NCBI RefSeq assembly: GCF_963422355.1
Contig: NC_085085.1
Coordinates: 16,397,588 to 16,461,587, forward strand
Reading direction: 5' to 3'
Length of the DNA stretch: 64,000 nt
Source: Corticium candelabrum
Taxonomy: Eukaryota > Porifera > Homoscleromorpha > Homosclerophorida > Plakinidae
The notes below the pieces were generated by a model, which was not told the DNA's origin, searched no databases, and worked only from the letters and a program-made list of their open reading frames with translations. Below, piece after piece: positions 62,183 through 64,000 of this stretch. The first letter of the stretch is position 1. Each line of letters starts with the position of its first letter. Position numbers and translations under genes: made by a program.

Positions 62183-62868
62183 TCATTGCATTGCCTTTTT
62201 TAAACAAACTGACAGACGGCGTTGCCACTCGTTTAGAAACTTTTCTGGTGAGTATCCTGCTAACGGTGCTGCTAATCTTGACACTTGCTTCAGTGTCTCT
62301 CTTGCTGATTCTCCCAAACGACCAAATACTTCCAATGAGAATGAGCGAAATAGATAGCCTAGATCAGTAGACATTGCAAATATTTGTTGTTCTTGATACG
62401 GTCTCGTTCTGCAGCTGCAAACCCTGCTGTTGTACAACTTCGACCAATATAATTCTGAGCCCAAGGATGAGTGATGGTTATGTCCAGCAATAGCTTCTTG
62501 CCATTGCCAAAGTTGTACACAGCAATGTCTGGATGTTGTTTGCCTTCAAATTGTTCAGTTAGTTCTTTCCTGCATCGCAAACCAACTGAAGATAACATTT
62601 GATGTACACTGTCTAAGACTCGATCGTGTCAATGAATAGCACCTCCTCCCCACTTGCATGTAAGAAGATGGTATCCAAAGTTATCAATTGGCTCTCCGCA
62701 CTGTGCAATACAGCTGTCTATAGCTCTAAGAGCTGGCAAAGACGCACCAAGTCGCATCAGTCTACGCCGTCTCTGACATTGCCTAATTCTGTCTTCTTCC
62801 ATAGTCTCCAAAGAAGAACAGCGCGAAAAAACTAACTTACATCGTAGTGGAATGCGCGTTACTATCAC
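62183..62868 (-). pseudogene. LINE C-terminal fragment, copy 2
   Basis: Only the C-terminal domain of the same LINE family remains: MRLGASLPAL, the knuckle CIAQC...YHLLTCKWGGG, HPDIAVY and LLLDITITHPW. An in-frame TGA at 62629 falls where copy 1 has Arg (IHRHD), and a frameshift lies near 62370. It continues with FSLEVFGRLGESARETLKQ, which shows what copy 1 lost after its last stop. The missing 5' part fits the 5' truncation typical of target-primed reverse transcription. Confidence 0.83.
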
Positions 62869-63012
62869 GTGACCATTAAACCTAAACCACTTCGTTAAAC
62901 TACCTCAGAAACATGTTTAACGCTGGTGGAGACGTGATTATTCTTAAGATTTAAACAAGTTCTAAACATGTTTAAGCCCAAGCGGAGACGCACCCTTACT
63001 TACAATAAGTAT

Positions 63013-63154
63013 AGGTTATAGACCGCTGGCGAGTGTATAAACGAAATACACCCTGCTCCGCCCACGAGTTGGCACGAGGACAAAGCCCGAGTGCTAATGA
63101 GCTGGGCGCAGCGGGGTGTTTTCGTTTATACACTTGCCAGAAGGTCTATAACCG
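63013..63154. repeat. Imperfect 142-bp inverted repeat
   Basis: GGTTATAGACCGCTGGCGAG...TGTATAAACGAAATACACCC is matched by the inverse of GGTGTTTTCGTTTATACACT...GGTCTATAACC, with arms of about 50 bp and a spacer of about 40 bp. The sequence is GC-richer than its surroundings. Family unknown. Confidence 0.8.
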
Positions 63155-64000
63155 GCTTGTAGCACCCGGCTGAGGCGGTGATATCCTCTAGGCATGAAAG
63201 TTCAAATCAGTTGTGTAGCAAAATGTTCTGAAATCGACTTGGGCATTGAAACAGCAGAATTGCCAGTTATTGATTTTTGGAAGCTAGTAAACTGCTAGAC
63301 GTTGTTGTTGTTTCTGATCAGCAGTCTTCTGAATCTTGTTTCCAATTTCATCCAGTAGTTTTCAGAAGTTTCTTGATTCGCGTGTTCCCCCTAACACCAT
63401 AAAAGCTACTGCATGTGCGCGGTTAGAGTGTTCAACGCATGAAAGAAATGGAGAAACAAGCAGCCAACTGAAGATCTAGAGGGAGCGCTCGGGCGGTACG
63501 TGCATGATCTGCATGTTATGAACAACAGAGAAATGAACTACTGGCTTGCAAGGTTTGTGCATGAAGTTCGGAGGCAAGGTGGAAAGCTGTATCCACCTTC
63601 TACCATGTAGCTGGTCTAGAGCCGTCTGTGCGCGCGAGTATCATTCTGTTGCTGAATGCCTAACCACGGTTAATTTTTTCCAGAAGGACAACTGTCAGTT
63701 TAGTTTGCTCAGGTCTGCACTTGCTACACGCATGAAAGAACTCATTATGATTTCCATGCGAATCCGTAGACCCACGTATTGTTTGTTCTGGCTGACAGAT
63801 ATGTTTCAGTAGCCTAATTGTTATGTTCACAAACAATTCACATCTTGATAAGCCAGTAGCCCCAGGCAGTTGTACGGCCCAATTTATTGACCGGTCAATA
63901 TGTAGCGGAAGTGGGATATGCCATTTATTGTAAGCAAATACTGGACACTGATTGGCGCAGATGAAGCTAGGGTGCTACAAATAAAGCAGCTAAACAGAAA
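63155..64000. other. Right end of window, nothing assigned
   Basis: About 850 bp without a recognisable gene or repeat. An 88-codon plus-strand frame (63546-63812) has no similarity I can name. The rabphilin 5' exon could lie here or further right. Confidence 0.5.

Larger units (their letters stand above)
58965..62995. mobile_element. Harbinger-like TIR pair enclosing two LINE remnants
   Basis: The left end GGCTGTGCTGCACTTG...TTTAAACATGTTTA and the right end (in reverse) GGGTGCGTCTCCGCTTGG...TTAAACATGTTTA are imperfect inverted repeats. TTA flanks both sides (58962-58964, 62996-62998), the target site expected for PIF/Harbinger. The right sub-terminal block also carries AAACCTAAACCAC, shared with the element at 1487-2236. 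The LINE remnants inside probably inserted into it. Treating the two ends as one element is inference. Confidence 0.5.

Overview
The window is nuclear DNA of a non-bilaterian animal. Genes are rich in short GT-AG introns, several genes are intronless, intergenic DNA is AT-rich, and simple repeats and degraded transposons are abundant. The gene set (rabphilin with a FYVE-type finger and two C2 domains, otopetrin, a CLCA-family secreted protein, GLE1, PIG-S, RNPC3, TANGO2, RPP30) is metazoan. A sponge is my best guess, but nothing in the sequence fixes the phylum. There is no sign of bacterial, viral or organellar genes.

Layout. 1-541 is a (GT)n array running off the left edge. 3203-7907 (+) is GLE1, followed by intronless FDX2 (8377-8919, +). 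Convergent to FDX2 is a CLCA-family secreted protein with an added C-terminal netrin-like domain (12325-9044, -), divergent from PIGS (13198-22211, +, 18 exons). PIGS converges on an intronless otopetrin (24588-22912, -). RNPC3 (33153-26351, -, 13 exons) shares a 74-bp head-to-head promoter region with TANGO2 copy A (33228-38187, +). TANGO2 copy B (39873-49122, +) is a second intact 279-codon copy. It carries a decayed piece of RNPC3 exon 1 in front of it, and its first intron is swollen to 7 kb by nested repeats. RPP30 (51076-50120, -) is intronless and has a pogo/Tigger-like element 0.1 kb upstream of its start. A 783-nt uninterrupted purine tract follows, then a rabphilin-like gene (58612-53493, -, 14 visible exons, 5' end not found). 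From 59 kb to 63 kb lie two decayed LINE copies with a restriction-like endonuclease domain, apparently inside a TIR pair flanked by TTA.

The genes do not form one pathway. They cover mRNA export (GLE1), Fe-S biogenesis (FDX2), GPI-anchor attachment (PIGS), minor spliceosome (RNPC3), RNase P (RPP30), Rab-regulated exocytosis (rabphilin), proton transport (otopetrin) and TANGO2 metabolism. The most notable points are the CLCA-netrin fusion with a degenerate metal site, the rabphilin whose C2A lacks calcium ligands while C2B keeps them, the tandem TANGO2 duplication that copied a shared promoter, and several palindromic element families. I found no convincing multi-gene novel system. Exon boundaries were set by hand from splice dinucleotides, reading phase and family homology; phases close for every gene model given.
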